Shown: one piece after another, positions 16,481-25,320 of the stretch
Numbering within the stretch: position 1 is the stretch's first letter
Layout of the letters: the number at the start of each line of letters is the position of its first letter
The notes under the pieces: model-generated
What the model was told of the DNA's origin: nothing
Seen by the model: only the letters and a program-made list of their open reading frames with translations
Database searches by the model: none
Translations under genes and position numbers: made by a program
NCBI RefSeq assembly: GCF_000423905.1
Contig: NZ_AUIW01000006.1
Location: 1-64,000, forward strand
DNA length: 64,000 nt
Direction: 5' to 3'
Origin: Thermus antranikianii DSM 12462
GTDB lineage: Bacteria > Deinococcota > Deinococci > Deinococcales > Thermaceae

Positions 16481-17805
16481 AGGTAGCGAAGGGTACCTGG
16501 ATCCCCGAGTGGAACCCCGAGGATCCCAAGCGCTGGGATGCCGCTTTGGCCTGGCGCACCCTCTGGATCACCACCTTTAACCTCACCCTGGCCTTCATCA
16601 CCTGGTTCGTGGTAAGCGCCCTGGTGGTCCGGCTTCCCAAGGTGGGGTTTGAGCTTTCCACCCTGCAGCTCTTCTGGCTCACGGCCATGCCGGGGCTGGC
16701 GGGGGGGACCTTGCGCATCGTTTGGACCTTCCTGCCCCCCATCCTGGGTACCCGGCATCTGGTGACCTTCTCCACCCTGCTCTTGCTCATACCCCTTCTG
16801 GGCTGGGGTTTCGCTGTTCAGAACCCCCACACTCCCTACTGGGTTCTTCTCCTCTTGGCCTTCTTGGCGGGGATCGGCGGGGGGAACTTCTCCGGCTTCA
16901 TGCCCTCCACCAGCTACTTCTTCCCCAAGCGCCTCCAGGGGACGGCCCTGGGGTTGCAAGCGGGTATCGGCAACTTCGGCGTTTCCGTGGTCCAGTTCGT
17001 GACCCCCTGGGTCATCGGCTTTGCCCTCTTCGGCTCCCTCCTGGGGGGTCCGCAGACCTTCACCCCCAAGCCCGGGGTTTCCCAGCCCATCTGGTTGCAA
17101 AACGCCACCTTCCTCTGGGTGCCCTTTGTGCTGGTGGGGTCTTTGCTGGCGTGGGTGTACTTAAGAAGCGTTCCGGTGCGGGCCAACCTTCGCGAGCAGT
17201 TTGACATCTTCCGCGACAAGCACACCTGGATCATGACCAGCCTCTACATCATGACCTTCGGCTCCTTCTCCGGGTTTTCCGCCATCTTTCCTCTTCTGAT
17301 CCGGGAGGTATACGGGAAGTTCGATGGGGCGCCCGATCCCTTGAGGTATGCCTTTTTGGGTCCGTTGGTGGGGTCTCTGGCCCGCATCGTTGCCGGGCCG
17401 ATCTCCGATCGCTTTGGCGGGGCCATCGTCACCCAGGTTTCCGCTCTCGGCATCTTCCTTTCCGCTCTCCTGGTCACCCTCTTCACCCGGCCCACTTCCT
17501 TGGAGCAGTTCCCCTTATTTGTCCTGGCCATGCTCCTGGTCTTCTTCTTCAGCGGGGTGGGGAACGCCAGCACCTTCAAGCAAATGCCCATGATCTTCCC
17601 GCCCAGGCAGGCGGGAGGGGTCATCGGCTGGACCGCGGCCATCGCCGCCTATGGCCCCTTCATCTTTTCCACCCTTGCCGGCTACACCCAGAAGGCCACG
17701 GGGGGTTTCACCGCCTTCTTCTATGGCCTCATGGTCTTCTACGCCTTGAACCTCTTCCTGAACTGGTACTACTACGCCCGCAAAGGGGCGGAGAAGCCCT
17801 GTTGA
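16474..17805 (+). CDS. narK2: NarK-type nitrate/nitrite transporter 2
   Basis: 443 residues, 12 membrane helices, diverged from its neighbour. The signature is GLQAGIGNFGVSVVQF (~residue 160), and a second GNAS segment (FSGVGNASTFKQMP) occupies the C-terminal equivalent. In T. thermophilus the two transporters of the nar operon are needed together, one mainly importing nitrate and the other helping nitrite exit. The ATG overlaps the end of narK1 by 7 bases, with AAAGGAG upstream. It is the last gene of the nar operon. Confidence 0.9.
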   Translation: MLKVAKGTWIPEWNPEDPKRWDAALAWRTLWITTFNLTLAFITWFVVSALVVRLPKVGFELSTLQLFWLTAMPGLAGGTLRIVWTFLPPILGTRHLVTFSTLLLLIPLLGWGFAVQNPHTPYWVLLLLAFLAGIGGGNFSGFMPSTSYFFPKRLQGTALGLQAGIGNFGVSVVQFVTPWVIGFALFGSLLGGPQTFTPKPGVSQPIWLQNATFLWVPFVLVGSLLAWVYLRSVPVRANLREQFDIFRDKHTWIMTSLYIMTFGSFSGFSAIFPLLIREVYGKFDGAPDPLRYAFLGPLVGSLARIVAGPISDRFGGAIVTQVSALGIFLSALLVTLFTRPTSLEQFPLFVLAMLLVFFFSGVGNASTFKQMPMIFPPRQAGGVIGWTAAIAAYGPFIFSTLAGYTQKATGGFTAFFYGLMVFYALNLFLNWYYYARKGAEKPC

Positions 17806-17811
17806 GGCCAC

Positions 17812-17836
17812 CCCACCCGGGCTCTGCCAGGGTGGG
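17812..17836 (+). terminator. Hairpin just after narK2
   Basis: Stem CCCACCC / GGGTGGG (7 bp) with an 11-base loop, seven bases after the narK2 stop. No T run follows, so it may be an mRNA 3'-end stabiliser ahead of the stronger hairpin at 17910. Confidence 0.4.
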
Positions 17837-17909
17837 AGCGTCGGTGAGGGCTTTCCATAAGCTGGAAGGTCGGAAGGCGTGCGATAGCGAGGGTGGGATA
17901 GGGAAAGCT

Positions 17910-17934
17910 CCCGGGCAAGGTATCCTTGCCTGGG
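17910..17934 (+). terminator. Terminator candidate between nar and the DUF2249 operon
   Basis: CCCGGGCAAGG-TAT-CCTTGCCTGGG forms an 11-bp stem (one G-T pair) with a three-base loop, followed by TCTT. It lies between the nar operon and the next FNR-type box, so it probably insulates the two transcription units. Confidence 0.6.
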
Positions 17935-17941
17935 TCTTCCC

Positions 17942-17955
17942 TTGACCCAGGTCAT
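17942..17955 (+). promoter_or_regulatory. FNR/DNR-type box upstream of the DUF2249 gene
   Basis: TTGA-CCCAGG-TCAT. The centre is exactly 41.5 bases before the A of the ATG at 17990. AAGCTT, 23 bases after the box, fits the -10 position. It defines the start of a transcription unit separate from nar. Confidence 0.7.
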
Positions 17956-17989
17956 GGCGGATAGGGCGAAGGCGGGGGAAGCTTGGGCC

Positions 17990-18208
17990 ATGGAGCTGGA
18001 TGTGCGCACCCTACCCCCAAGGGAACGGCACCCTAGGATTTTTGCCCTCTTCGATGCCCTGAAGCCCGGGGAAAGCTTCGTCCTGGTTAACGACCACGAC
18101 CCCAAGCCCCTTTACTACCAGCTCATGGCGGAAAGGCCTGGGCAGGTGGACTGGGCGTACCTGGAGGAGGGACCGGAGGTATGGCGGGTGAGGATCGGCA
18201 AGAGGTAG
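17990..18208 (+). CDS. DUF2249 domain protein
   Basis: 72 residues, a single DUF2249 domain (MELDVRTLPPRERHPRIFAL; VLVNDHDPKPLYYQL). The H-D-P-K-P segment is the conserved core of this TusA-like alpha/beta fold, commonly found beside nitrite and nitric oxide metabolism genes. The frame is open further upstream through the box, but the ATG at 17990 matches the family start. It overlaps the next gene. The function is unknown; a role in Fe-S or NO handling is inference from context. Confidence 0.75.
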   Translation: MELDVRTLPPRERHPRIFALFDALKPGESFVLVNDHDPKPLYYQLMAERPGQVDWAYLEEGPEVWRVRIGKR

Positions 18209-19005
18209 TCCGGCCCGAGATGAAGGTGGCCGAGGTTTTGCGGCGCTGGCCAGAGCTCCTCGAGGTCCTGGCGGAGGCAAGCCCTGCTTTCCAAAAGCTC
18301 AAAAACCCCCTTCTGCGCAGGACCATGCCCAACCTGGTCACCGTGGCCCAGGCGGCCAGGATCGGGGGGCTGGAGCCAGAGGAGCTGGTGGCCCGCCTCA
18401 ACCGGGCCCTAGGGGTGGAGGCCCGGCCGGAGGTGCCGGTGGCCAAGGAAGGGGAAAGCCTCCTCGGTACCCCGCCTCCTCCCTGGTTGTCCGCTCCCGT
18501 GGGCTTCCACCTGGATGTGCGGCCCATTCTGGAGCAGGGAGGAGAGCCCTTCCAGGCCATCATGGCGGCGGCCCGGGAGGTGGGACCCGGAACGAAGCTG
18601 GTTTTGGAGGTGCTCTTTGAGCCCATTCCCCTTTACAAGGTCCTGGGAAAGCAAGGCTTTTTAGCCTGGTGCGAGCGGCTTGGGGAGAGGCACTACCGCG
18701 TTCACTTTTACCGCCAGGAGGTCAGGCAAGGGCAAGGGGTGGCCGCGGGTCCTGCTTCCTTAAGCGAGGAGGACTGGCGGGACTACCAGGCGGAGGTGTT
18801 CATTGAGGAGAACCTCGAGCCCCCCCTGCCCATGATGCGGGTCCTGGAGGCCTTGGCCAGGCTAAGGCCTGGGGAGAAGCTCCTGGTCCACCACGTGCGA
18901 AGGCCAGTGCACCTCCTCGCCCGCCTCGAGGAGGAGGGGCACGCCTACCTTCTCAAGGACCTGGGCCCGGGGCAGGTGAAGATCCTGATCCGCAAGGGAG
19001 GCTAG
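18181..19005 (+). CDS. DUF1858 plus two DUF2249-like domains
   Basis: 274 residues. An N-terminal DUF1858-like helical domain (residues ~14-75, MKVAEVLRRWPELLEVL) is followed by two DUF2249-type domains (~105-180, with HLDVRPILEQGGEPF; ~195-272, with MRVLEALARLRPGEKLLVHH). The ATG at 18181 overlaps the previous gene by 28 bases; an alternative ATG at 18220 begins exactly at the DUF1858 domain, and neither has an ideal ribosome site. DUF1858 occurs in hybrid-cluster and other NO-linked proteins. Biochemical role unknown. Confidence 0.7.
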   Translation: MAGEDRQEVVRPEMKVAEVLRRWPELLEVLAEASPAFQKLKNPLLRRTMPNLVTVAQAARIGGLEPEELVARLNRALGVEARPEVPVAKEGESLLGTPPPPWLSAPVGFHLDVRPILEQGGEPFQAIMAAAREVGPGTKLVLEVLFEPIPLYKVLGKQGFLAWCERLGERHYRVHFYRQEVRQGQGVAAGPASLSEEDWRDYQAEVFIEENLEPPLPMMRVLEALARLRPGEKLLVHHVRRPVHLLARLEEEGHAYLLKDLGPGQVKILIRKGG

Positions 19006-19036
19006 GCCCTGAGGGCCGGTTTCCCGGGAGGGACCC

Positions 19037-19474
19037 GTGGGCTTTTGGCACTTCCTCTTCGTGCGGGCGGCCTTGGTTTACCTGATCTACACGGCCTTGC
19101 TGGGCACCCTCTTCTACCTCTTTCCCGGCCTTCAGGGGCCTTTTCGCTCCTCCCATGTGCACGCAGGGCTCGTGGGCTTCTTCCTGCAGATGGTGATGGG
19201 GGTGGCCTACTGGATGATGCCCAGGCCCGGGGGCCTGAGGCAGGATCGCCTCGAGGGGCTCACCTTCGTTCTTCTCAATGCCGGCCTGCTCCTAAGGCTC
19301 GTCCTCGAGCCCCTCTACCTCCTGGGCCAGGAGGGCCTGCGCCCTTGGCTTGGGCTTTCCGGTGGGCTTCAGCTTCTGGCCACCTTGGTCTTCGCCTTCG
19401 CCATGCATAGGCGGGTGGTCACGGGGGATATGCTGAGGAAAATGCGGGAGGAAAGGGAAAGGAGGGGAGGATGA
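19037..19474 (+). CDS. Four-helix membrane protein, heme-copper-oxidase-subunit-I-like
   Basis: 145 residues with four predicted membrane helices. SSHVHAGLVGFFLQMVMGVA (~residues 39-58) has the His spacing seen in short CcoN/NnrS-like heme proteins, and a further His lies near the C-terminus (FAMHRR). The GTG start has GGGAGGG upstream. It overlaps the next gene by 4 bases (ATGA). It likely acts with the larger NnrS-like protein two genes on in nitric oxide metabolism or tolerance; this is inferred from context. Confidence 0.6.
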   Translation: MGFWHFLFVRAALVYLIYTALLGTLFYLFPGLQGPFRSSHVHAGLVGFFLQMVMGVAYWMMPRPGGLRQDRLEGLTFVLLNAGLLLRLVLEPLYLLGQEGLRPWLGLSGGLQLLATLVFAFAMHRRVVTGDMLRKMREERERRGG

Positions 19475-20316
19475 AGCAGGTGTCCTCACGGCCTGAGGAA
19501 GCCCTTGTTCTGGATCTTCCGCCCTTGCCCGAGGAGGTCTTTGCCGACCTTCTCGCCTTTGGCGGGCTTGGGGAGGAGGAGAAGAGGGCCATGCGCCTGG
19601 ATGCGGAAAGGCTCCTTGAGGAAGCGGCTTCCTTTGTGGCTGGGGTTTACGACCACCTAAGCCGCCACCCCGGCACCGCCCGGGCCCTGGGCTGGGAGGG
19701 AAGGGTGCCGGAGGAGGAGCTTTACACAAGGCGGGCCTTTTTCTCCGCCTGGCTGGCCCGCACCATCGGGGTGGACACCTCGGCGGAGTTCGCCCGGGAG
19801 GTGTACCGGGCGGGGCTCTGGCACGGGGGCTTGGGCCCCAAGGGGGCCTTGATCCCCCCTGAGTACGTGGGGCTTTCCTTCGCCCAGGTGGGGCGGTATG
19901 TGGCGGAGAGGGTGCGGGACGTGCGCCCCTGGCTCGTCTACCTTTCCGCCCAGGAGGAGGTGATGCGGAAGGGGTTTGACGCCGCCCTTGCCCTTAGGGA
20001 GGGGAAGGTGGCGGTGCGCTTTCAGGCCTTGGGCCTGGCCCACCCCGCCTTGCCCAGGCCCCTCGCCTTGCGGGCGGGAAGCGTGGAGGAAGCTCTCTTC
20101 AAGGCTTTTGCCGTGAACCCTGCCCTAAGGGACCTCGCCCTCGAGGTCCTGGCCGCCGAGGAGGAGGTGGGGCTTTGGCTGGAGCCCAAGACCCTCTGGC
20201 GGCTCAGGCCCCGCTGGACGGTGCTTCTCAACGGCCGGGATGTGCGCTACCTCGAGGGCCTGGCTACCCCTTTGCGGGAAGGGGACCTCCTCACCCTTCT
20301 GCCCCCGGGCCGCTGA
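19471..20316 (+). CDS. Protoglobin-like domain fused to a MoaD/ThiS-type ubiquitin-like domain
   Basis: 281 residues. Residues ~20-180 look like a protoglobin/globin-coupled-sensor fold: a run of helices with YRAGLWHGGLG and PPEYVGLSF, where the His is the candidate proximal heme ligand. Residues ~190-281 resemble MoaD/ThiS: LLNGRDVRYLEGLATPLREG and a final GDLLTLLPPGR. MoaD proteins end in GG, needed for activation and sulfur transfer; here the chain ends PPGR, so it could not be thiocarboxylated as is. The start overlaps the upstream gene (ATGA). A heme-based NO or O2 sensor with a protein-binding tail is a plausible reading, not demonstrated. Confidence 0.6.
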   Translation: MKQVSSRPEEALVLDLPPLPEEVFADLLAFGGLGEEEKRAMRLDAERLLEEAASFVAGVYDHLSRHPGTARALGWEGRVPEEELYTRRAFFSAWLARTIGVDTSAEFAREVYRAGLWHGGLGPKGALIPPEYVGLSFAQVGRYVAERVRDVRPWLVYLSAQEEVMRKGFDAALALREGKVAVRFQALGLAHPALPRPLALRAGSVEEALFKAFAVNPALRDLALEVLAAEEEVGLWLEPKTLWRLRPRWTVLLNGRDVRYLEGLATPLREGDLLTLLPPGR

Positions 20317-20333
20317 CCGCCCAGGGGGTGGCC

Positions 20334-20347
20334 ATGACCTGGATCAT
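20334..20347 (+). promoter_or_regulatory. FNR/DNR-type box upstream of the NnrS-like gene
   Basis: ATGA-CCTGGA-TCAT within the near-palindrome CATGACC-TG-GATCATG. The gap to the ATG at 20383 is 35 bases. CAGGAT, 22 bases after the box, fits the -10 position used at the other sites. Confidence 0.65.
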
Positions 20348-20382
20348 GGCTAATCCCGGGCAGCAGGCTCAGGATTAAGGCG

Positions 20383-21534
20383 ATGCTGGCCACGGCCTAT
20401 AACCGCGTGATTCCCTTTGCCATCCCCGCCGGATTCCTCTTCCTGGGAGAAGCCTTTTTCCTGGCGGCAAGCCTCCTATTTGCCCTCCATCCCGAGGCCT
20501 TTGCCGTTCCCCGGCACCCTTTGGGCTTGGCCGGGGCCCACCTCTTCCTCCTGGGCTTCGGGGTGGGGGTGCTCCTTGGGGCCATGCACCAGCTTCTGCC
20601 GGTGGTCCTGGAGACTTCCCTTTACCGCCCGGAGTGGGGGTATCCGGTGATGGTCCTTTGGAGCCTGGGGGTAGTCCTCCTGGCCTCGGGCTTCGCCTGG
20701 GTTCCTTCCCTTGTGCCCTGGGGTGGGGGCTTGGTCCTGGTTGCCCTTCTTTTCTTCGCTTACCACGCCTACCTCACCTTCCGCCAGGCTCCCCGCTGGA
20801 ACCGGGTGGCCACCGCCCTGGCCTGGGTGGTCTTCTACCTGGTCCTCACCCCCTTTCTAGGGCTTTTGCAGGCTCTTTCCCAGCGCTATGGTTTTTACGA
20901 CCCGGAAAGGCTCACCTGGCACCTCCTTGCGGGCTTGGGCGGGGTTTTCCTCCTCGCCATCCTGGGCGTGGGCTACAAGCTCCTTTCCATGTTCACCCTC
21001 ACCCACGGGGTGGACGAGCGGGTTTTGGGGCTTCTCCTCTTTGCGGCCAACCTCGGGCTTCTGGGTTTGGCCATGGGGGAGAGGTTGGGCTATCTCCTCC
21101 TTCTTCTTTCCTACGCCCTGGCCCTCTACGACACCTGGCGCATCCTTAAAAACCGCATGAAAAAAGCCCTGGATATCGGGGTGCGGCACTACCTCCTTGG
21201 CCTCTTCTTCCTGGGCCTGGCCCTCTTGGTCCTGCCCTTTAACCCCGTCTGGGCGGCTCTTTGGTTTGCCTTGGGCTTCGTGGGGCTGGTGGTGACGGGG
21301 ATGCTTTACAAGATCCTGCCCTTTCTGGTCTGGACCCACCGGTATGCCCCAAGGGCAGGGAAGGAAAAGGTGCCTCTGTTGAAGGAGATGCTTCCGGAGG
21401 GTGCGGGGTATGGGGCTGGGGCCCTGTTGGCCCTAGGGGCCTTCCTTTTTCCCCTCTTTCCCGGGGCGGGCTGGGTCTACCTCTTGGGGGTTTTCCCCCA
21501 TGTTTATGCCCTTTGGGAGGTGATGCGGCGATGA
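20383..21534 (+). CDS. NnrS / heme-copper-oxidase-I-like polytopic membrane protein
   Basis: 383 residues with 10-12 predicted membrane helices. Key His residues lie in [20 protein letters not shown] (~residues 52-71) and in later segments ([24 protein letters not shown]), as in NnrS and CcoN-like heme proteins. NnrS proteins relieve nitric oxide stress in denitrifiers. The gene has its own FNR-type box and only a weak ribosome site, suggesting a leaderless or nearly leaderless mRNA. Its TGA overlaps the start of the MIP18 gene. Assignment to NnrS rather than a quinol NO reductase relative is tentative. Confidence 0.6.
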   Translation: MLATAYNRVIPFAIPAGFLFLGEAFFLAASLLFALHPEAFAVPRHPLGLAGAHLFLLGFGVGVLLGAMHQLLPVVLETSLYRPEWGYPVMVLWSLGVVLLASGFAWVPSLVPWGGGLVLVALLFFAYHAYLTFRQAPRWNRVATALAWVVFYLVLTPFLGLLQALSQRYGFYDPERLTWHLLAGLGGVFLLAILGVGYKLLSMFTLTHGVDERVLGLLLFAANLGLLGLAMGERLGYLLLLLSYALALYDTWRILKNRMKKALDIGVRHYLLGLFFLGLALLVLPFNPVWAALWFALGFVGLVVTGMLYKILPFLVWTHRYAPRAGKEKVPLLKEMLPEGAGYGAGALLALGAFLFPLFPGAGWVYLLGVFPHVYALWEVMRR

Positions 21535-21833
21535 ACCCTTTGGAGGAACAGGCATGGAACCTCTTGCGGACGGTTTATGACCCAGAGCTGGGCCTGGATG
21601 TGGTCAACCTGGGGCTTGTCTACGAGCTAAAGGTGGAACCCCCCAGGGCCTACGTGCGCATGACCCTCACCACCCCGGGCTGCCCCCTGCACGACAGCAT
21701 GGGGGAGGCGGTGCGCCAGGCCTTGAGCCGCATCCCGGGCGTAGAGGCGGTGGAGGTGGAACTCACCTTTGACCCCCCTTGGACCCCTGCCCGGCTTTCC
21801 GAGGAGGCCAGGAGGCTTCTGGGCTGGATCTAG
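21531..21833 (+). CDS. MIP18/DUF59 family Fe-S assembly protein
   Basis: 100 residues. It is a typical PaaD/SufT-like domain, with [16 protein letters not shown] and the conserved [11 protein letters not shown] containing the single Cys. These proteins help mature Fe-S clusters. The ATG overlaps the stop of the NnrS-like gene, so it belongs to the same box-driven operon and may service its metal centres (inference). Its TAG shares bases with the stop of the convergent HD-GYP gene (CTAG). Confidence 0.8.
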   Translation: MNPLEEQAWNLLRTVYDPELGLDVVNLGLVYELKVEPPRAYVRMTLTTPGCPLHDSMGEAVRQALSRIPGVEAVEVELTFDPPWTPARLSEEARRLLGWI

Positions 21834-24784
21834 GGAAGAGGAGGTTCCTCCCCAGCTACCAGCCGCAGGAAGGCTTCCACCACCTCGGGATCAAACTGCT
21901 TTCCGGCTTGCTCCTGGATGTAGGCTAAGGCCTTCTCCCGGGGCCAGGCCTTCCGGTAGGGGCGGTCGGAGGTAAGGGCGTCGTACACGTCCACCACGGC
22001 GAAGATGCGGGCGGAAAGGGGAATCTCCAGGCCCTTTAGCCCCCTGGGATAGCCGGAGCCATCCCAGCGCTCGTGGTGGCAGTAGGGGATCTCCAGGGCC
22101 TTCTTGAGGAAGGGGATGCCGGAAAGCCACTCGTAGGCGTAGACGGGGTGCTTCTTCATAACGGCCCACTCCTCCTCGGTGAGGGGGCCAGGCTTTAGAA
22201 GGATGCTGTCGGGGATGCCGATTTTGCCCACATCGTGGAGGATGGCCCCACGCCGGATGTGCTCCAGATCTTCCTCCGGTACCCCCAAGGCCCGGGCCAG
22301 GCGCAGGGTGAGCTCCGTGACCCGTTCGGTGTGGCCCGCGGTTTCCTGGTCCCTTAGCTCCACCGCCTTGGCCCAGCCCCATAGGGTGAGGTCGTAGGCG
22401 GCCTCCAGCTCCCGCTGGCTTTTCAAAAGCTCCTGGAAGGTGAGGGCGTTGTCCAGGGCCACGGCTCCCTGGCCGATCAGGGCTTCCAGGAACTCCTCCT
22501 CCTCGGGGGAAAGATCCCAGGGCCTCCGGGTAAAAACAGCCAGGACGCCAAGGAGCCGTCCTTTGGCGAAGAGGGGGTAGGCCTTTTCCGCCACCAACCC
22601 TTCCCTCAGGGTGAACTGGGCGTCGGCCCCAGGGTCTTGGGTCAGGTCGGGGACGAAGACGGTCTCGCCGGAAAGGGCCGCTTGCCCGATATGCCCCTGG
22701 CCCAGGAGAAGGCGGTGCGGAACGCCTTTCATGGGGGTGTAGAACCCCCTAAGGCCCCGTAGCTCCAGGGTTTTTTCCCGGGGGTTATAGAGGAAGAGGG
22801 CCGCGGCATCCAGGGGAAGGCGCATCACCTGGTTGAAGAAGACCTCCAGGGTGGGGTCCAGGTCCAAGGAGGCTGCGATGGCCTGGTCCACGGCCCTCAA
22901 GGCTTCCAGCTGCTCCACCCGCCGGGCCAGCTTGCGCCGTAGGCTGGCCCGACGCACGGCGTTGCCTATGGCCTCGGCCAGGAGAAGGACCCGTTCCACC
23001 TCGGCGGGGGTGGGGGTGCGGGGATGGGGCCAGGCCACGGTGAGGGCTCCCACGGATTCTTTTCCCGCCAGGAGGGGGGCCACCACCCCGCTCCATCCTT
23101 CCGGGACCAAGGGCTGGACCCCGGGGTGTACCCGGGGATCGTGCTTTAGGTCCTGGCTCACCACCACCTCTCCCCGGAAGGCCCGGGCCACCAGGCCCTC
23201 TTCGGCAAGGGTATCCGGGGTGGGGATCTCCTTGAGCCAGCCCCGGCTTGCGGCTTCCTCCAGGCGGCATGTGTCGGCATCGTAGAGGAGGATGCTCCCC
23301 ACCGGGGCTTCCAGGGACTTAAGGGTGGCCTCTAGGGCGGCCTCCATCATCTCCTTTAGGTCCTCGCTTTGCCGGAGGGCCACGCTCACCTGGGCGAAGG
23401 CCTCGAGGGCCAGCTCCCGTTCCTTGGCCTCCGTGATGTCCAGGCCCACCCCCATGATGGCGGGCTTGCCGCCAATTTCCACCCGGGCAGCGGAGTAGTC
23501 CAGCCAGCGCACCTCCCCTTCTTTGGTGAGGATGCGGAAGGTGTAGCGGCTTGGGGGGTTTTCCCCGCGGAGGCGGGCGAGGCCCCGCTCCCGCACCAGG
23601 TTGCGGTCTGCGGGGTGGACGAATTCCCAGATGGGGCGGCTTGCGAGTTCCTCCCGGGTGTAACCGGTGAGGCGAACGGCTTCCTCGTTGGCGAAGGTGA
23701 GGCGCTCCTCCTGCCACATGAGGATGAGAGCGGGGGCGGTTTCCGCCAAGGTGCGGAAGAGGGCCTCGGATTCCCTTAGGGCTCGTTCCCGGGCCTTTTC
23801 TTCGGTGACATCCTGCGTGTATCCGGTGAGGTGTCGGGCTTCTTCGTCGTAGTACAGACTATGCTTGAGCCAGCGCCACTGGCTCGGGTCGTTTGGATCC
23901 AGGAAGAAGCGGAAGGTTACCTCCTGCACGGTGCCCGGCTGGGCAATGGCCCTGTGGAAGGCTTCCGCTAGAAGGTCCAGGTCCTCAGGGTGGACATGCT
24001 TTAAGTAAAGCCCCGGATCTCGCAGAAGCGCTTCCAAGCCATAACCAGAGCGTGCAGCTTGGGGCCCAAGGTAGAGAATAGGGGCGCGAAGGGGGTCCTC
24101 GCCCGGCGTTACGAGGATCTGCCAGGGAACGCCGGGCAGGGTTTCCAAGAGGTCCCTGAAGAGGTGGTACTGGGCTTCCAGGTCCTTTTTGAGCCGGACC
24201 TCCTCGGTTTCGTCCCGGATGTTCAGGACAATGCCCTGGACCGCAGGGTCATTTAGGAGGTTTCTCCCCCAGACCCGTACGTACCGTACCCCACCCTGGT
24301 GGTCCAAGATGCGAAGGCTGTATTCTTGGGTGGTCCCGGGGTGGCGGACGAGGTCTTCCAAGGCTGCCTCGGCGTAGAGGCGGTCCTCGGGGTGGACGAA
24401 GGAGAGGATGGGGATCCGCTCCCGGGTGTACCCAAGGGGGTCATACCCCAGCACATGGGCCACGTTGGGGGAGGCATAGCGCATGTACCCTTCCGCATCA
24501 AGGATGTAGATGAGTTCGCGGCTGTTTTCCACCAGGGCCCTGAAGCGCTTCTCTGAGGCCTCCAGGGCCTTCCGCCTCTGCGTTTCCGTGTACTCCTGGG
24601 CCTTGGCCAGGAGGTAGACCAGGAGGATGGAGAGAACGGCGAAGATGCTTTCCTTGATGGAGTGCTGCCGGGTCAGCGTGGCGAGGTCCTGGGCTGTGAG
24701 GTGCAAGAATCGGTCGCCCACGAGGATCCAGAGGAGGGCGAAGAGGCTAAAGATGAAAACAACCCTGGATGGGCTGATCTTCAT
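21830..24784 (-). CDS. Membrane PAS-GAF HD-GYP cyclic-di-GMP phosphodiesterase
   Basis: 984 residues. Two N-terminal membrane helices (~8-27 and ~45-62) are followed by about three PAS domains (~80-450), two GAF domains (~460-770) and a C-terminal HD-GYP domain. The latter has [13 protein letters not shown], the H-E-x-x-D motif ([12 protein letters not shown]) and [15 protein letters not shown], all metal-binding residues in place. It should hydrolyse cyclic di-GMP in response to ligands at the sensor domains. It starts 9 bases downstream of the split EAL gene on the same strand. Confidence 0.85.
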   Translation of the reverse strand: MKISPSRVVFIFSLFALLWILVGDRFLHLTAQDLATLTRQHSIKESIFAVLSILLVYLLAKAQEYTETQRRKALEASEKRFRALVENSRELIYILDAEGYMRYASPNVAHVLGYDPLGYTRERIPILSFVHPEDRLYAEAALEDLVRHPGTTQEYSLRILDHQGGVRYVRVWGRNLLNDPAVQGIVLNIRDETEEVRLKKDLEAQYHLFRDLLETLPGVPWQILVTPGEDPLRAPILYLGPQAARSGYGLEALLRDPGLYLKHVHPEDLDLLAEAFHRAIAQPGTVQEVTFRFFLDPNDPSQWRWLKHSLYYDEEARHLTGYTQDVTEEKARERALRESEALFRTLAETAPALILMWQEERLTFANEEAVRLTGYTREELASRPIWEFVHPADRNLVRERGLARLRGENPPSRYTFRILTKEGEVRWLDYSAARVEIGGKPAIMGVGLDITEAKERELALEAFAQVSVALRQSEDLKEMMEAALEATLKSLEAPVGSILLYDADTCRLEEAASRGWLKEIPTPDTLAEEGLVARAFRGEVVVSQDLKHDPRVHPGVQPLVPEGWSGVVAPLLAGKESVGALTVAWPHPRTPTPAEVERVLLLAEAIGNAVRRASLRRKLARRVEQLEALRAVDQAIAASLDLDPTLEVFFNQVMRLPLDAAALFLYNPREKTLELRGLRGFYTPMKGVPHRLLLGQGHIGQAALSGETVFVPDLTQDPGADAQFTLREGLVAEKAYPLFAKGRLLGVLAVFTRRPWDLSPEEEEFLEALIGQGAVALDNALTFQELLKSQRELEAAYDLTLWGWAKAVELRDQETAGHTERVTELTLRLARALGVPEEDLEHIRRGAILHDVGKIGIPDSILLKPGPLTEEEWAVMKKHPVYAYEWLSGIPFLKKALEIPYCHHERWDGSGYPRGLKGLEIPLSARIFAVVDVYDALTSDRPYRKAWPREKALAYIQEQAGKQFDPEVVEAFLRLVAGEEPPLP

Positions 24785-24793
24785 TCCGCCCCA

Positions 24794-25320
24794 TTATAAG
24801 CGGTCAGGCCTACCGAGAAGGTAGCCCTGCCCCAGGGGAAAACCGAGATTCTTTAAGTAAAGGAGAATGGTTTCATCCTCTATCCCCTCGGCAATGGCCT
24901 GGAGCCCCAGGGCCTGGGCCAAGGCTAAGACGGCCCCTACCACCCGGGCGGGGGGGCTTTGGGGGTCGGGCGGGATGCCCAGGCGCTGGGTGAAGGCCTG
25001 GCCCAGCTTGACCCCGTCCACGGGAAGCTCGGCCAAACGCTCCAGGCTGGAGTAGCCTGAGCCGAAGTCGTCCAGGAAGATGCTTATGCCCAGAGCCTTG
25101 AGGGCCTCGAGGGCCCGGGTGGCATCCCTGCCCCGCTCGTCGGGGATCAGGGTGGTTTCCGTGATCTCCAACACCAGGCGGCCAGGCGGACAGGAAGTTT
25201 CCTCCAGGGCTTCCGCCACCCGAAAGGCATAGGTGGGGTCCAGGAGCTCCTGGGGGCTCACGTTCACATGCACCTTTAGGCCGTGCCGGTCCAGCTCCCG
25301 GCAAGCCTGGCGGCCTGGCG
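24794..25320 (-). pseudogene. C-terminal part of an EAL domain, out of frame with its N-terminal part
   Basis: About 175 residues carry the EAL phosphodiesterase core (VNVSPQELLDP, ITETTLIPD, FLDDFGSGYSSL, AIAEGIED), all catalytic motifs downstream of the EAL box. The upstream gene (25276-27369) holds the start of the same domain, and the two frames overlap. Joining RQAA to RQACRELDRHG by one frameshift near 25310-25325 would restore a single GGDEF-EAL protein. No credible start codon or ribosome site exists for this piece alone. Confidence 0.75.
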
